From assembly GCF_900187455.1 (NCBI RefSeq), contig NZ_FYDX01000017.1:1-64000 (forward strand): a stretch of 64,000 nt of DNA, written 5' to 3'. The translations under genes and the position numbers were made by a program. Origin of the DNA: Pseudomonas sp. Irchel 3E13. Lineage in GTDB: Bacteria; Pseudomonadota; Gammaproteobacteria; Pseudomonadales; Pseudomonadaceae. The notes below the pieces were generated by a model. The model ran no database searches and was not told the origin of the DNA. It saw only the letters and a list, made by a program, of their open reading frames with translations. Shown here piece by piece: positions 50,364 through 58,841 of the stretch (position 1 is its first letter; each line of letters opens with the position of its first letter).

Positions 50364-50589
50364 GATCTGCTTTCCTCATCAGTCGTCAGGCGCCCTTCGC
50401 GGGCTTGTTCTGTTAGTGACTGGGGCGGCAAGCCAGGCGTTCCATCGGATGTGGCGACCACTGATCGCGTTATTCCCGCGACGTTGGTCCAATACGAAAT
50501 AAATGCTAAGAACCTCTATACGAACAGGCTAAAATGCGCGACCGGCTAACCGCTGACCCCCTTTCCATGCGCCCCACAAGGTTCGCTAC

Positions 50590-51597
50590 GTGATCGAGTT
50601 TCAACAAGTCCACAAGACCTACCGCGTCGCCGGTAGGGACATTCCCGCGCTGCACCCCACCAGCCTGAGCATCGACAACGGCCAGGTGTTCGGCCTGATC
50701 GGCCATTCCGGTGCCGGCAAAAGTACGCTGCTGCGCCTGATCAACCGTCTGGAAGCCCCGAGCGGCGGCAAGATCATCGTCGATGGCGAGGACGTGACCG
50801 CGTTCGACGCCAACGCCCTGCGCCGCTTCCGCCAGCAGGTCGGGATGATCTTCCAGCACTTCAACCTGCTCGCCTCCAAGACCGTGGCCGACAACGTCGC
50901 CCTGCCACTGACCCTGGCCGGCGAGCTGTCGCGCAAGGACATCGACGCGCGGGTCAGCGAGCTGCTGGCGCGGGTCGGGTTGTCCGAGCATGCGAAGAAA
51001 TATCCGGCACAGTTGTCGGGCGGACAGAAGCAGCGCGTCGGCATCGCCCGCGCCCTGTCGACCCAGCCGAAGATCCTGCTGTGCGACGAAGCCACCAGCG
51101 CCCTCGACCCGCAGACCACCGCCTCGGTGCTGCAACTGCTGGCCGAGATCAACCGCGAGCTGAAACTGACCATCGTGCTGATCACCCATGAAATGGACGT
51201 GATCCGCCGTGTCTGCGACCAGGTTGCAGTGATGGACGCCGGCCGGATCGTCGAACAGGGCACGGTGACCGAGGTGTTCCTGCACCCGAAGCACCCGACC
51301 ACCAAGCGCTTCGTCCAGGAAGACGAGCAAGTCGACGAAGCCGAACAGCGCGACGACTTCGCCCACGTACCGGGCCGCATCGTGCGCCTGACCTTCCAGG
51401 GCGACGCCACCTACGCGCCGCTGCTGGGCACCGTGGCCCGCGAGACGGGCGTGGACTACAGCATCCTTGCCGGGCGCATCGACCGCATCAAGGACACTCC
51501 GTATGGGCAACTGACCCTGGCCGTCACCGGCGGCGACATGGAAGCGGCGTTCGCCCGCTTCACCGCGGCTGACGTTCACATGGAGGTACTGCGCTGA
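50590..51597 (+). CDS. metN: Methionine ABC transporter ATPase MetN
   Basis: 335 residues with Walker A GHSGAGKST, signature LSGGQKQRVGIARAL, Walker B ILLCDEATSALDP and, from about 260, a NIL domain that senses methionine and inhibits the ATPase. The start is a GTG with AAGG about 7 bp ahead. It overlaps metI by 1 bp. Confidence 0.93.
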   Translation: MIEFQQVHKTYRVAGRDIPALHPTSLSIDNGQVFGLIGHSGAGKSTLLRLINRLEAPSGGKIIVDGEDVTAFDANALRRFRQQVGMIFQHFNLLASKTVADNVALPLTLAGELSRKDIDARVSELLARVGLSEHAKKYPAQLSGGQKQRVGIARALSTQPKILLCDEATSALDPQTTASVLQLLAEINRELKLTIVLITHEMDVIRRVCDQVAVMDAGRIVEQGTVTEVFLHPKHPTTKRFVQEDEQVDEAEQRDDFAHVPGRIVRLTFQGDATYAPLLGTVARETGVDYSILAGRIDRIKDTPYGQLTLAVTGGDMEAAFARFTAADVHMEVLR

Positions 51598-52268
51598 TGG
51601 ACGCCCTGAGTTTCTTCGCCAACGTCGACTGGTCCGAGATCTGGCTGGCCACCGGCGACACCATGATCATGCTGTTCGGCTCGCTGCTGTTCACCGTGCT
51701 GCTGGGCTTGCCACTGGGCGTGCTGCTGTTCCTCTGCGGGCCGCGGCAGATGTTCGAACAGAAGGGCGTGTATGCGCTGCTGTCGTTGGTCGTCAACATC
51801 CTGCGCTCGCTGCCGTTCATCATCCTGCTGATCGTGATGATTCCGGTGACGGTGTTGATCACCGGCACCTCGCTGGGCGTGGCCGGGGCCATCCCGCCGC
51901 TGGTGGTCGGTGCCACGCCGTTCTTCGCGCGCCTGGTGGAAACCGCGCTGCGCGAGGTTGACCGCGGCATCATCGAGGCGACCCAGTCGATGGGCGCCAC
52001 CACCCGCCAGATCATCGTCAATGCCCTGCTGCCGGAAGCGCGGCCGGGTATCTTCGCCGCCATCACCGTGACCGCCATCACCCTGGTGTCCTACACCGCG
52101 ATGGCGGGTGTGGTCGGTGCCGGCGGTCTGGGTGACCTGGCCATCCGCTTTGGCTACCAGCGTTTCCAGACCGACGTGATGATCGTCACCGTGGTCCTGC
52201 TGCTGATCCTGGTTCAAGTTCTGCAGAGCGTCGGCGACAAACTGGTTGTGCATTTTTCCCGTAAGTAA
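51597..52268 (+). CDS. metI: Methionine ABC transporter permease MetI
   Basis: 223 residues with five membrane helices and the conserved permease loop EATQSMGATTRQIIVNALLPEARP that contacts MetN (EAA-type motif, about residues 120-145). The ATG overlaps the metN stop and follows TGGAGG. Together with MetN and MetQ it imports methionine. Confidence 0.93.
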   Translation: MDALSFFANVDWSEIWLATGDTMIMLFGSLLFTVLLGLPLGVLLFLCGPRQMFEQKGVYALLSLVVNILRSLPFIILLIVMIPVTVLITGTSLGVAGAIPPLVVGATPFFARLVETALREVDRGIIEATQSMGATTRQIIVNALLPEARPGIFAAITVTAITLVSYTAMAGVVGAGGLGDLAIRFGYQRFQTDVMIVTVVLLLILVQVLQSVGDKLVVHFSRK

Positions 52269-52325
52269 TGGGTCGGCGCTGCCGACACGCCGGGGGTCGT
52301 GATGGCCCCCTCAAGGAGTGATGGA

Positions 52326-53099
52326 ATGAAGAAACTGCTTGCTGCTGTCGCCGCCTTCGCGGCCATCTCCGCCAATGCCGCGGAAACCCTGAGCGTCGCG
52401 GCGACCGCCGTGCCGCACGCCGAAATCCTCGAATTCGTGAAGCCGACCCTGGCCAAAGAAGGCGTGGACCTGAAAGTGAAGGTGTTCACTGACTACATCC
52501 AGCCGAACGTGCAGGTGGCCGAAAAGCGCCTGGACGCCAACTTCTTCCAGCACCAGCCGTACCTGGATGAGTTCAACAAGGGCAAGGGCACCAATCTGGT
52601 GAGCATTGCCGGCGTGCACCTGGAGCCACTGGGCGCCTACTCGAGCAAGTTCAAGAAGCTGGACGAAATCCCGTCGGGCGCCAACGTGGTCATCCCGAAC
52701 GACGCCACCAACGGCGGCCGCGCGCTGCTGCTGCTGCAGAAGGCTGGCCTGATCAAGCTGAAAGACGCGGCCAACATCCTGTCCACGCCGAAAGACATCG
52801 CCGAAAACCCGAAAGACCTGAAGATCCGCGAACTGGAAGCCGCCACCCTGCCGCGCGTGCTGACCCAGGTCGACCTGGCGCTGATCAACACCAACTACGC
52901 GCTGGAAGCCAAGCTGAACCCGGAGAAAGACGCGCTGATCATCGAAGGCAGCGACTCGCCTTACGTGAACATCCTGGTTGCCCGTCCGGACAACAAAGAC
53001 TCCGACGCGCTGAAGAAACTGGTCGGTGCGCTGCACTCGCCTGAGGTGAAGCAGTTCATCCTCGAGAAGTACAAGGGCGCGGTTATTCCGGCGTTCTGA
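52326..53099 (+). CDS. metQ: Methionine-binding protein MetQ (NlpA family)
   Basis: 257 residues with signal peptide MKKLLAAVAAFAAISANA and an NlpA-family fold (VAATAVPHAEILEFVKP, FFQHQPYLDEFNKGKG). It lacks the lipobox cysteine of E. coli MetQ, so it should be a soluble periplasmic protein. AAGGAG is 8 bp before ATG 52326; an in-frame GTG 27 bp earlier is less likely. Confidence 0.92.
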   Translation: MKKLLAAVAAFAAISANAAETLSVAATAVPHAEILEFVKPTLAKEGVDLKVKVFTDYIQPNVQVAEKRLDANFFQHQPYLDEFNKGKGTNLVSIAGVHLEPLGAYSSKFKKLDEIPSGANVVIPNDATNGGRALLLLQKAGLIKLKDAANILSTPKDIAENPKDLKIRELEAATLPRVLTQVDLALINTNYALEAKLNPEKDALIIEGSDSPYVNILVARPDNKDSDALKKLVGALHSPEVKQFILEKYKGAVIPAF

Positions 53100-53104
53100 T
53101 CTAT

Positions 53105-53183
53105 CTGCATCGCGAGCGAGCTCGCTCCTACAGGTTCTCTGTAGGCGCGAGCTTGTCAGGGCACCGAACCGTCGCGATGGCCC
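53105..53183. repeat. REPIN with diverged right arm
   Basis: A standard left REP (GCATCGCGAGCGAGCTCGCTC+CTACAG) is followed by CTGTAGGCGCGAGCTTGTCA+GGGCACCGAACCGTCGCGATGG. The right arm has the same GCCGAACCGTCGCGA type as the REPIN at 48 kb (here CACCGAACCGTCGCGA). It lies between convergent metQ and sco. Confidence 0.87.
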
Positions 53184-53186
53184 GCC

Positions 53187-53819
53187 TCAATCCCGCTTCA
53201 CCAACCCCGGCAATTGCGCTACCAGCTTCTGGTTGTTGAACGGCGCCCGTATAAAGCCCCGCTGCGCGCCATCCGGTCCGATCACCGCGAGGTTGCCGCT
53301 GTGATCCACGGTGTACCCCTCCTTGCTGGTATCCGCCGGAATGAACGGGATGCTCAAGGCATTTGCAAGTTTCTGCGTCGCTTCCAGCGAGCCGGTCAGG
53401 CCGCGGAAATCCTTGTCGAAATAACCCAGGTATTGCTTGAGCTGCGCCGGCGTATCGCGGTTCGGGTCGACGCTGACCAGCACCACCTGCATCCGCTCCA
53501 CCGCCTCTTTCGGCAGTTCACTCTTCACCTGCCGCAATTGCGCCAGGGTCGTCGGGCAGATGTCCGGGCAGAAGGTGTAGCCGAAGAACACCAGCGACCA
53601 CTTGCCCTTCAACTGGTCCACGCGCACCGGCTGGCCGTTTTCGTCGCTCATTTCAAGCTCCGGCACCGCGCGGCTCTGCGGCAGCAGGATGATGCCGGCG
53701 TCGATCAGCTCGGCCGGGTTGCCCTGGCTGCGACCGTTGAGCACTTTGTTGATGGTAAGCCCGAGAATCAATGCGACCAGGGCGACGAGGATAAAGACGG
53801 TTTTCTGGGTTCGAGTCAT
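53187..53819 (-). CDS. SCO1/SenC-family copper chaperone
   Basis: 210 residues: an N-terminal membrane anchor (VFILVALVALILGLTINKVL) and a thioredoxin-like domain with the copper-binding CPDIC in FGYTFCPDICPTTLAQLR and the distal His in GYTVDHSGNLAVIGPDG. It delivers copper to the CuA site of subunit II. Its ATG overlaps the ctaB stop (ATGA), so it is the last gene of the leftward cox cluster. Confidence 0.93.
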   Translation of the reverse strand: MTRTQKTVFILVALVALILGLTINKVLNGRSQGNPAELIDAGIILLPQSRAVPELEMSDENGQPVRVDQLKGKWSLVFFGYTFCPDICPTTLAQLRQVKSELPKEAVERMQVVLVSVDPNRDTPAQLKQYLGYFDKDFRGLTGSLEATQKLANALSIPFIPADTSKEGYTVDHSGNLAVIGPDGAQRGFIRAPFNNQKLVAQLPGLVKRD

Positions 53820-54715
53820 AGATTCAGTAGTAGGTAGTGGTCTACGAGCAGCGCGATAAACAGCAGGAACAAGTACCAGACAGAGTACTTGAAGGTCTTG
53901 ATCGCAGCGTGCGGCCGAACGCCACGGTACAACACCCAGGCCCACTGCAGGAAGCGCGCCCCCAGCAGCACGGCGCAGGCCAGGTAAAGCGGCCCACTCA
54001 TATGGATGGCATACGGCAGCAGGCTCACCGCCAGCAATACGCAGGTGTAAAGCAGGATGTGCACCTTGGTGTAGTGCTCGCCGTGGGTCACCGGCAACAT
54101 CGGGATGTCGGCCTTGGCGTATTCGGCCTTGCGGTGGATGGCCAGGGCCCAAAAGTGCGGCGGGGTCCAGGCGAAGATGATCAGCACCAGCAGCAGCGGC
54201 TCGGCGCTCAGATGCCCGCTTACCGCCACCCAGCCCAACAGCGGCGGGGCCGCGCCGGCCAGTCCGCCGATCACGATGTTCTGCGGTGTCGCGCGCTTGA
54301 GAAAGCCGGTGTAGATCACCGCGTAACCCAGCAACGAGGCCAGGGTCAGCCAGGCCGTGAGGGCGTTGGTGAAGGTCAGCAGCAGGGTCAGGCCGACCAG
54401 CGCCAGCAGCAGCGCGAACAGCATCGCCGGCAGCGGCGCGACCCGGCCTTCGGCCAGCGGTCGTTTGTGGGTGCGGGCCATCAGCGCGTCGATCCGCCGG
54501 TCCACCACGTGGTTCACCGCCGCCGCCGCGCCGGCGCAACAGCCGATGCCCAGGTTGCCGAACAGCAGCACGGTCCAGGGCACCCCGGCGCGCGTCGCGA
54601 GGAACATGCCCACCAGCGAGGTGATGAGCATCAGCACCACCACCTTGGGTTTGGTCAGTTCCAGATAGTCACGCCAGCCGGCCTGGCTCTGGCTTTCGGT
54701 CAGAAGCGCTGCCAT
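53816..54715 (-). CDS. ctaB: Protohaem IX farnesyltransferase (haem O synthase)
   Basis: A 299-residue polytopic UbiA-type prenyltransferase with NHVVDRRIDALMARTHKRPL (the Asp-rich prenyl-diphosphate site) and a second Asp-containing loop. It makes haem O from haem B for the oxidase, using farnesyl diphosphate. GGGAG precedes the ATG, and the gene overlaps ctaA by 16 bp. Confidence 0.95.
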   Translation of the reverse strand: MAALLTESQSQAGWRDYLELTKPKVVVLMLITSLVGMFLATRAGVPWTVLLFGNLGIGCCAGAAAAVNHVVDRRIDALMARTHKRPLAEGRVAPLPAMLFALLLALVGLTLLLTFTNALTAWLTLASLLGYAVIYTGFLKRATPQNIVIGGLAGAAPPLLGWVAVSGHLSAEPLLLVLIIFAWTPPHFWALAIHRKAEYAKADIPMLPVTHGEHYTKVHILLYTCVLLAVSLLPYAIHMSGPLYLACAVLLGARFLQWAWVLYRGVRPHAAIKTFKYSVWYLFLLFIALLVDHYLLLNL

Positions 54716-55782
54716 GGATTGTCTCCCAGATAATGAAGGTCACCCGCAAGCCTGAGCGGGGTAAGCCGCCAGCCCGGGCTGACGCGGCGCGCCCGTGGCT
54801 GCATGGCCAGGCGGGTGCGGTAATTGACCAGCACCATGGTCAGCAGCAACCCGGCGCCGCCGGCGTTGTGCGCGACCGCCACGGCCAGCGGCAGGTGGAA
54901 CACCACGTTGCTGATGCCCAGGCCGATTTGCACGAACAGCGCCGCCAGCACCAGCTTGGCCAGGCGCCGCAAGCCGACGCGGTGCAGTTGCCAGGCCAGC
55001 GCCAACGCCACGCAAGTGACCAGCATCGCGCCGAGCCGGTGGGTGATGTGAATGGCGGTGCGGGCCTCGCTGTCGAGCTGGCCGCCCAGGTAGTTGGGGC
55101 CGATGTGCTGGGTGAGGTGGAAGCCGTTGGCGAAGTCCGCCTCCGGCCACCATTGCCCGTGGCACGTTGGCAGGTCGATGCAGGCCACCGCCGCGTAGTT
55201 GGCGCTGACCCAGCCACCCAGGGCAATCTGCCCGATCACCAGCAACAGCGCCGCGGCGGCCAGTCGGCGCACTCGTCGCGGCAAGCCGGGCAGCGGCATA
55301 TAGGCGCGGGACAGGCGCAAGCTGAGCAGGAACAGCAGGCTCAAGGTGGCAAAGCCGCCAAGCAGGTGCGCCGTCACCACCTGCGGCCAGAGTTGCAGGG
55401 TCACGGTCCACATGCCGAACGCCGCCTGCACCAGCACCACCCCGAGCACGATCAGTGGCAGGCGATAGGGCTGGCCGTCATGCCCATGGCGGCGCAGCGC
55501 CTGCACCGCGAGCATGGCGATCACCAGGGCCAGGGTGCCGGCGAAATAGCGGTGGACCATCTCGTTGCGGCCCTTGTGCGCTTCCACCGGCGAGTCGGGG
55601 AAGTTCAGCTCGGCGTGGGCCAGTTGCGCTTCGGTCTTGGGCACGCTGATGAAGCCGTAGCAGCCCGGCCAGTCCGGGCAGCCGAGGCCGGCGTGGGTGA
55701 GGCGGGTGTAGGCGCCGAGCAGCACCACCAGCAGCGCCAGCCCGGTGGCGAACACAGCGAGACGATATCCAGGTCGGGTCAT
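54700..55782 (-). CDS. ctaA: Haem A synthase (CtaA/COX15)
   Basis: 360 residues, eight membrane helices in two four-helix halves. Conserved haem-ligating histidines lie in HRYFAGTLA, HLLGGFATL, HITHRLGAM and HNAGGAGLL, and the GLGCPDWPGCYG cysteine pair is in the first periplasmic loop. It converts haem O to haem A. AGGAG precedes the ATG. Confidence 0.94.
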   Translation of the reverse strand: MTRPGYRLAVFATGLALLVVLLGAYTRLTHAGLGCPDWPGCYGFISVPKTEAQLAHAELNFPDSPVEAHKGRNEMVHRYFAGTLALVIAMLAVQALRRHGHDGQPYRLPLIVLGVVLVQAAFGMWTVTLQLWPQVVTAHLLGGFATLSLLFLLSLRLSRAYMPLPGLPRRVRRLAAAALLLVIGQIALGGWVSANYAAVACIDLPTCHGQWWPEADFANGFHLTQHIGPNYLGGQLDSEARTAIHITHRLGAMLVTCVALALAWQLHRVGLRRLAKLVLAALFVQIGLGISNVVFHLPLAVAVAHNAGGAGLLLTMVLVNYRTRLAMQPRARRVSPGWRLTPLRLAGDLHYLGDNPWQRF

Positions 55783-55791
55783 GACGTGCTC

Positions 55792-56385
55792 CTAACCGAT
55801 GTTGGACAGTTTGAGCAGGTGGCGCAGGTCGTTGAGCACATCCTTGCCCTTGACCCGTGCGTCGTAGCGCAACACCAGGTTGCCGTGAGGATCGACGATC
55901 CACAGTTGCGCCTCGTCGCGGTTGGGAATGGTCGCGCCATAGCGCGTCGGGTCCAGTGCGTAGCGCTGCAATTGCGGGTATTCGCGCTCGACCCGCGCCA
56001 GGTACTCGCCGCTCAGCGGTTCCGTGCTGGCCAGGGCGTGGCTGGCGCGGCCGGCGTCGCGGGCCAGGCCGATGTTGATCTGGCGGGCCAGGTAGACCAG
56101 TTGCTGGCAGTCCACCGCGCACTCCTTCGGCGTGGTGACCAGCAACTGCCAGCGCTGGTCGTCGGACTGCACGCCAAGGTCGGCCAGGCTCTGGCCATTG
56201 CCGATCATCTCGCCGTGGTAGCTGCGGCCTTCCGGCACCCAGAACTGCAGTTTGTACATGCCGGTGGCGAGCAGCATCGGCCCCACCACCACCAGCAAAA
56301 TCAGGATGAGCTGCAAACGCCCCCAGGCCCGGCCGCGTGGCGCCTTGCCTTCAGACATGTCGAGTGGACCCGTGGCGACTCCCAT
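55792..56385 (-). CDS. Membrane protein of the cytochrome oxidase assembly cluster
   Basis: 197 residues: one N-terminal helix (LQLILILLVVVGPMLLATGMY) and a periplasmic domain with a CAVDCQQL cysteine pair, in a region resembling the thioredoxin-like fold of SCO-type proteins. It matches the hypothetical PA0111 in position. It may help assemble or reduce oxidase cofactors, but no function is proven. AAGGAG lies 7 bp before the ATG at 56385, within the end of the surf1 gene. Confidence 0.82.
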   Translation of the reverse strand: MGVATGPLDMSEGKAPRGRAWGRLQLILILLVVVGPMLLATGMYKLQFWVPEGRSYHGEMIGNGQSLADLGVQSDDQRWQLLVTTPKECAVDCQQLVYLARQINIGLARDAGRASHALASTEPLSGEYLARVEREYPQLQRYALDPTRYGATIPNRDEAQLWIVDPHGNLVLRYDARVKGKDVLNDLRHLLKLSNIG

Positions 56386-57097
56386 GCTGTTGCTCCTTTT
56401 TATTGTTTTGATGCCAACCGAAATAGAGGAAGAGAACGATCAGGGCCAGCGCCAGGGCGAACCACTGCACGGCGTACCCCAGGTGTTTTTCCGGCCCGAG
56501 GGCGACCACCGGCCAGTCCACCCGGAAACTGCCGGGCCCCGGTTCCAGGCGCAGCTCATGGGCGTAGCCCTCGCGGGCGAGTTGAGTCCAGAGGTGGCTG
56601 GCGTCGATGCTGTTGAGCAGTCGCGGCCAGTCGCCGTCCGGCGCATCGGCGCGCAGCAGGAAGCTGGCGCCCGGCGCGATATAGACCCAGGCGGTGAGGT
56701 TCAGGGTGTGCTGCGGCGTGTCGAAGGCCACCGGCACGCGCCGGTCGGGCCAGGGCAGCCAGCCGCGATTGACCAGCCACCAGCGCTGGCTCGGCTCATC
56801 GAAGAACGGTTGCAGCAGTTCGACGCCGGCGTGGCCATCGCGCATGCGGCTGTCCAGCAGCAGGCTGTGCTGGGCATCGAATTGACCGCGAAGGTGCACG
56901 CGGCGATAGGCGGGATCGACTTCATCGAGCAGGCGTTCGCCGGCCACCGGCTGGGCAATTTCGCGCTCGGCATAGACCTCCAGCAGCGCCCGCTTTTCCT
57001 CGGCGCGACCGAGCTGCCAGACGCCCAGGCCGATCAGCACCGGCAGCAGCATCAGCACCACCAGGGTCGGCACCACGCCAGGGCGAAAGGGCCTCAT
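56351..57097 (-). CDS. SURF1-family cytochrome oxidase assembly protein
   Basis: 248 residues with N- and C-terminal membrane helices (PTLVVLMLLPVLIGLGVWQL and WFALALALIVLFLYFGW) and the SURF1 hallmarks RRVHLRGQFD and VNRGWLPWPDR. It takes part in haem A insertion into subunit I. It starts at 57097 (MRPFRPGVVP); upstream residues in frame run antisense through the DUF2909 gene. It overlaps the next gene by 35 bp. Confidence 0.9.
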   Translation of the reverse strand: MRPFRPGVVPTLVVLMLLPVLIGLGVWQLGRAEEKRALLEVYAEREIAQPVAGERLLDEVDPAYRRVHLRGQFDAQHSLLLDSRMRDGHAGVELLQPFFDEPSQRWWLVNRGWLPWPDRRVPVAFDTPQHTLNLTAWVYIAPGASFLLRADAPDGDWPRLLNSIDASHLWTQLAREGYAHELRLEPGPGSFRVDWPVVALGPEKHLGYAVQWFALALALIVLFLYFGWHQNNKKEQQHGSRHGSTRHV

Positions 57098-57145
57098 CGG
57101 GGCCCCGCTATACTCAAAGTCATCACATCCCCCGGAGTTTTCGCC

Positions 57146-57349
57146 ATGCTCAAAGCCGCGATCGTTGTGTTGTTGCTGGCGACTGTCGTCAGCCTGTTCA
57201 GCGGCCTGGTGTTTCTGGTCAAGGACGACGGAAACTCGACCCGTCTGCTCAAGGCCCTGACCGTACGGGTCAGTCTGGCCGCCCTCACCCTCGGCCTGAT
57301 CACCTGGGGTTTCTACAGCGGCCAACTGGTTTCCCACGCCCCTTGGTAA
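57146..57349 (+). CDS. DUF2909 twin-transmembrane small protein
   Basis: 67 residues with two hydrophobic helices (MLKAAIVVLLLATVVSLFSG and a second from VRVSLAALTLGLITWGFYSG) joined by a charged KDDGNSTRLLKA loop. This is the DUF2909 type found beside cox genes. It is the only gene of the cluster on the plus strand: it starts divergent from surf1 and converges with coxC (9 bp between stops). CCGGAG precedes the ATG. Confidence 0.85.
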   Translation: MLKAAIVVLLLATVVSLFSGLVFLVKDDGNSTRLLKALTVRVSLAALTLGLITWGFYSGQLVSHAPW

Positions 57350-57358
57350 GGCCTCCCG

Positions 57359-58243
57359 TCACAGCACGTAAACGAAGATAAACAGCCCGACCCAGACCAC
57401 ATCGACGAAGTGCCAGTACCAACTGGCCGCTTCGAAACCGAAGTGTTTGTCGGCGTTGAAATGCCCTTTCAACACCCGCATCAGCATCACGAAGAGAATC
57501 AGGGTGCCCATGGTCACGTGGGCGCCGTGGAAGCCGGTGAGCATGAAGAAGGTCGCGCCGTAGATGCCCGAACCCAGGGTCAGCCCCAGCTTGGTGTAAG
57601 CCTCGTGGTACTCGTAGGCCTGGAGAATGAGGAAGGCGACCCCGAGCGCGACGGTCAACGCCAGCCAGAATTTCAGCGGGCCGCGATGGTCCTTGCGCAG
57701 GGCGTGGTGGGCGATGGTGATGGTCACGCTGGAGCTGACCAGTAGGATGGTGTTGATCAGCGGCAGGTGCCACGGGTCGATCACTTCCTTGGGCGGCGGG
57801 AACAGTTTCGGGTCCGGCGTGTGCAGCAGCGGCCAGGTGAACTCGAAGTTCGGCCACAACATGTGCGCCACGCCCTTGGCGCCTTCACCGCCGAGCCACG
57901 GCCCGGCCAGGTGGCGCACGTAAAACAGCGCACCGAAGAAGGCGATGAAGAACATCACCTCGGAAAAGATGAACCACGACATGCCCCAGCGGAACGAGCG
58001 GTCCATCTGCGGGCTGTAAAGTCCGGCGCGGCTTTCCTTGATCACCGCGCCGAACCAGCCGAACAGCATGTAGGCCAGGCATAGCGCGCCGACGAAGAAG
58101 ATCAGCGGACCGTGGGAGTCGCGCCCGGCCTTGAGGTCGTTGAACCAGGTGCCGAGGCCGAACACCGTGATGAACATGCCGACCGTGGCGATGATCGGCC
58201 ATTTGCTTTGCGCCGGTACGTAGTAATGCTCGTGAGAGGCCAT
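57359..58243 (-). CDS. coxC: Cytochrome c oxidase subunit III
   Basis: 294 residues with about seven helices; SKWPIIATVGMFITVFGLGT near the N-terminus, EVMFFIAFFGALFYVRH, and the conserved C-terminal histidine helices GFHGAHVTMGTL and WYWHFVDVVWVGLFIF. It supports proton-pathway stability of the oxidase. AAGGAG lies upstream. Confidence 0.95.
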   Translation of the reverse strand: MASHEHYYVPAQSKWPIIATVGMFITVFGLGTWFNDLKAGRDSHGPLIFFVGALCLAYMLFGWFGAVIKESRAGLYSPQMDRSFRWGMSWFIFSEVMFFIAFFGALFYVRHLAGPWLGGEGAKGVAHMLWPNFEFTWPLLHTPDPKLFPPPKEVIDPWHLPLINTILLVSSSVTITIAHHALRKDHRGPLKFWLALTVALGVAFLILQAYEYHEAYTKLGLTLGSGIYGATFFMLTGFHGAHVTMGTLILFVMLMRVLKGHFNADKHFGFEAASWYWHFVDVVWVGLFIFVYVL

Positions 58244-58255
58244 GAATTGTTCTCC

Positions 58256-58825
58256 TTATCGGGCGCTCTGCGGGTTCTGGCTGGCCACATGGGCGACCGG
58301 CGGCTGGCGAGCGGTGATGTCGAACAGCGTGTAGGCGAGCGTCAGGTGTTTCACATCCTTGGGTAGGTCGCGGTCGACGATGAAACGCACCGGCATTTCG
58401 ATGCGCTCACCCGGCTGCAGCACCTGCTGGCTGAAGCAGAAGCATTCGGTCTTGTGGAAATACGCCGCCGCCTCGGCCGGTGAAATGCTCGGGATGGCCT
58501 GGGCGGTCATGGGTTTGTCGGTCGGGTTGTGGGCCACGAAGATCATCTGGTTCACCGCCCCCGGGTTGACGTCGATCTGGTCGGCGGTGGAATAGAAGTC
58601 CCAGACCATGTCGATGGCATTGGTCGAGAGGAACTGCACCTTCACCGAGCGCGCCAGGTCCACCACCTGGCTGCCTTCGTACTGGCCGCCGGTCTTGCCG
58701 TTGATGCCGAACGCGCGGCACATCACGTCATAGATCGGCACCAGGGCGAAGCCGAAGGCGAACATGAGCACCGCCAGCATCAGCAGGCGGGTGACCAGGC
58801 GCTTGATCGAGATGCCCTCGTTCAT
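58256..58825 (-). CDS. ctaG: Cytochrome c oxidase assembly protein Cox11/CtaG
   Basis: 189 residues: one N-terminal helix (LLMLAVLMFAFGFALVPIYD), then an immunoglobulin-like domain with the copper-binding CFCFSQQVLQPGE motif. It inserts CuB into subunit I. AAAGGAG precedes the ATG. Cox11 between coxA and coxC is the standard order of this operon. Confidence 0.95.
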   Translation of the reverse strand: MNEGISIKRLVTRLLMLAVLMFAFGFALVPIYDVMCRAFGINGKTGGQYEGSQVVDLARSVKVQFLSTNAIDMVWDFYSTADQIDVNPGAVNQMIFVAHNPTDKPMTAQAIPSISPAEAAAYFHKTECFCFSQQVLQPGERIEMPVRFIVDRDLPKDVKHLTLAYTLFDITARQPPVAHVASQNPQSAR

Positions 58826-58841
58826 GACCGCGATGCTCCTT

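Noticed and set aside
50364..50589. SAM riboswitch upstream of metNIQ
   Set aside because: No S-box-like helices are evident; the region looks like an ordinary promoter with an AT-rich core near 50500-50535.
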